Below are positions 62,711-64,000 of a stretch of 64,000 bases of DNA, piece after piece; the stretch's first letter is position 1, and each line of letters opens with the position of its first letter. The DNA lies in assembly GCA_040506705.1 (NCBI GenBank), contig JBEVWG010000024.1:44921-108920 (forward strand), written 5' to 3'. The stretch is from Thiodiazotropha sp040506705. Lineage in GTDB: Bacteria; Pseudomonadota; Gammaproteobacteria; Chromatiales; Chromatiaceae. Below the pieces are notes generated by a model, which saw only the letters and a program-made list of their open reading frames with translations, was not told where the DNA came from and searched no databases. The position numbers and the translations under genes are program-made.

Positions 62711-62744
62711 CTTCTATAGTTCGAAACATGTCGAAATATAGAAG
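62711..62744. promoter_or_regulatory. Symmetric dyad at the arsR start, probable ArsR operator
   Basis: CTTCTATA (62711-62718) is perfectly inverted at 62737-62744, and TTCGA/TCGAA is nested on the same centre (62727.5). Dyads near the start are typical for autoregulating ArsR repressors. It overlaps the first ATG of the regulator, which argues that translation may begin at 62758. Confidence 0.6.
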
Positions 62745-63072
62745 AGATGATGGAGAGATGGCTGAGATGTTCAAGGCTTTGGGTAATTCCCATCGGCTGC
62801 AGATCTTTAAGCGCTTGAGCAGTTGCTGTCAGCCTGGTACCCGTTGTGACTTAGAGCAGGCTATGTCGTTCAGTGTAGGAGAGTTGGGCGAAGGACTTGG
62901 AATAGCCCCTTCAACACTCTCACACCACCTTAAAGAGCTGCACCGATCGGGATTGATCGAAATGGAGCGGCAGGGAAAGCGCGTAGTTTGCTGGATCGAT
63001 CCTGAGACGCTTACAAGTCTCGGTAACTTTTTCAAAAACGAATTCCGAGTAACACCTGGAGAAGATTTATGA
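62728..63072 (+). CDS. ArsR-family metalloregulator
   Basis: A 114-aa winged-helix repressor. Helices MAEMFKALGNSHRLQIFKRL and SVGELGEGLGIAPSTLSHHLKELHRSG (recognition helix) are typical. Metal site candidates are the cysteines SSCCQPGTRCDLEQ near 31-40, unlike the classic CVC of plasmid ArsR, so the sensory site is atypical. ATG 62728 lies in the operator dyad; ATG 62758 (MAEMFKALGN) is an equally good start. It overlaps arsM by 4 nt, so it would repress the operon until arsenite binds. Confidence 0.92.
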   Translation: MSKYRRDDGEMAEMFKALGNSHRLQIFKRLSSCCQPGTRCDLEQAMSFSVGELGEGLGIAPSTLSHHLKELHRSGLIEMERQGKRVVCWIDPETLTSLGNFFKNEFRVTPGEDL

Positions 63073-63920
63073 CTGAGAAAACAAGCTGTTGTGGAACAGA
63101 GTCAAAACATGAAGCTGGTGATGATAGCCATCGTCAACAAGTGCGAGAAGCCTATACTCAGGTTGCAATTGCCAACAATGAAGGCGATTGCTGTGGGGTT
63201 GAGTCAAGTTGCTGTGGTGTGTCTGACGATGCCTCGATCAATACTCTGATTTCAACCCGTCTTGGATATAGCGAGAGTGACCTCCAGCATGTGCCAAAAG
63301 GTGCAGATATGGGACTGGGGTGTGGTAACCCTAAGGCAATTGCATCTTTACAGCCAGGAGAGACCGTTGTGGATCTGGGCTCGGGTGGTGGTTTCGATTG
63401 CTTTCTGGCTGCGGCGGAAGTGGGGGAAGAGGGGGCTGTGATCGGTGTCGATATGACCCCTGAAATGTTATCTAAAGCCCGAAGTAATGCTGAAAAAGGA
63501 AACTACAACAATGTTGAGTTCCGCCTCGGTGAGATAGAGGCATTGCCGATTGCGGATAACACCGCAGATGTGATCATTTCAAACTGTGTAATCAATTTAT
63601 CACCAGACAAGGCAAGGGTCTTCAAAGACGCACATAGGGTATTAAAACCAGGTGGCCGTTTGGCGATCTCCGATGTTGTGGCAACTGTGGAGTTACCTGA
63701 AGAGATGCGAAATGATCCTCAGCTTATCGCAGGTTGTATGGGGAATGCTTCATTGATTGGAACCCTGGAGGGGTGGATAGAAGCGGCAGGTTTTGAATCC
63801 ATTCGCATCCAGCCCAAAGATGAATCACGGGATTTTATTCGTGATTGGGCACCGGGGCGTGGTGTTGAGGATTATGTGGTCTCGGCAACCATTGAGGCGA
63901 TAAAGCCGATAAATGGGTAG
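63069..63920 (+). CDS. arsM: Arsenite S-adenosylmethionine methyltransferase ArsM
   Basis: A 283-aa methyltransferase that methylates As(III) to methylarsenicals. The SAM-binding strand VVDLGSGGGFDCFLAA and the three catalytic-type cysteines are present (GLGCGNP, ISNCVINLSP, AGCMGNA). The N-terminus is unusually Cys-rich (SCCGTES, then DCCGVESSCCG), suggesting extra As(III) capture. The ATG overlaps the ArsR stop (ATGA). Confidence 0.96.
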   Translation: MTEKTSCCGTESKHEAGDDSHRQQVREAYTQVAIANNEGDCCGVESSCCGVSDDASINTLISTRLGYSESDLQHVPKGADMGLGCGNPKAIASLQPGETVVDLGSGGGFDCFLAAAEVGEEGAVIGVDMTPEMLSKARSNAEKGNYNNVEFRLGEIEALPIADNTADVIISNCVINLSPDKARVFKDAHRVLKPGGRLAISDVVATVELPEEMRNDPQLIAGCMGNASLIGTLEGWIEAAGFESIRIQPKDESRDFIRDWAPGRGVEDYVVSATIEAIKPING

Positions 63921-63922
63921 TT

Positions 63923-64000
63923 CTAGAAGATTTTGATTGTAAAAAAAGGCTGATTGATACTACTTTTCACCTTCAATGGTGGGGCATGGCCCCACCCTAC
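63923..64000. repeat. 78-bp dispersed repeat, copy 2 (reaches the window edge)
   Basis: Matches 62276-62353 along its whole length and begins 3 nt after the arsM gene. The element may continue beyond the window. Confidence 0.75.

Larger units (their letters stand above)
61889..62727. other. Repeat-dense intergenic region
   Basis: About 840 nt before the ars operon, with no credible gene. It holds two near-identical palindrome elements (62177-62277 and 62507-62607), a diverged left arm (62124 on), one copy of a 78-bp repeat (62276-62353) and small GGTGGGGC palindromes. Confidence 0.75.

Overview
The window looks like chromosome from a gammaproteobacterium, most likely a sulfur oxidiser of the Chromatiales / Sedimenticola / Thiodiazotropha type. 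That placement is inference. It rests on the rpsU-yqeY-dnaG-rpoD block, an EF-P lysylation set (efp, epmA, epmB), Gram-negative envelope genes, an orphan DsrL-like iron-sulfur flavoprotein, and gammaproteobacterial palindromic repeats and RAYT transposase remnants. No rRNA, prophage or CRISPR array was seen.

Layout. 0-9 kb: a LysR regulator, a DUF3754-type membrane protein, a rhodanese, and a tightly packed four-gene operon (TolC-like/TIM-barrel fusion, HlyD adaptor, TackOD1 zinc-ribbon protein with a degenerate GGDEF, family 2 glycosyltransferase) that looks like a polysaccharide synthesis and export machine. 9-12 kb, minus strand: an RNA/ribosome-oriented operon of RbfA-like protein, RtcB RNA ligase, a 31-aa ORF, an EIQSDW-motif protein and a small ArfA-like protein whose gene carries an intrinsic terminator before its stop codon. 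12.5-22.5 kb: type III glutamine synthetase behind a sigma-54-like promoter, then a translationally coupled operon (Fn3 membrane protein, N-carbamoyl amino acid amidohydrolase, isochorismatase-fold amidase, Na+/solute symporter, a 40-aa membrane protein, an ATCase-like carbamoyltransferase lacking the aspartate-binding motif, an AsnB-like amidotransferase). I propose that this operon makes, takes up and recycles a carbamoylated amide such as N-carbamoyl-glutamine 1-amide.

22.8-33 kb: a secreted class A beta-lactamase-fold protein, divergent DsrL-like and ferredoxin genes, an OprD-type porin, and an MMPL exporter fused to a cyclic-nucleotide-binding domain and a dead GGDEF domain. 33-45 kb: outer-membrane barrel, two secreted Gly/Arg-tailed proteins, an OmpR/EnvZ-type two-component system with a DUF2202 ferritin-like protein, an IPTL-CTERM protein, an FG-GAP lipoprotein, a RAYT pseudogene and a GST. 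44.5-46 kb: a decayed island with a tRNA-Ile2 3'-end duplication, a ParD-like antitoxin, an internally deleted parE and two 127-bp repeats, ending at tRNA-Ile(CAU).

46-54.5 kb is conserved housekeeping: rpoD, dnaG, yqeY, rpsU, tsaD, epmB, efp, epmA. 54.5-62 kb: a lipase-fold protein, a permuted-papain protein, an active-looking diguanylate cyclase, an outer-membrane protein, and the peptidoglycan pair YcbB-like L,D-transpeptidase and YcbK-like DUF882 protein. 62-64 kb: a repeat-dense spacer, then an ArsR regulator overlapping arsM (arsenite methyltransferase).
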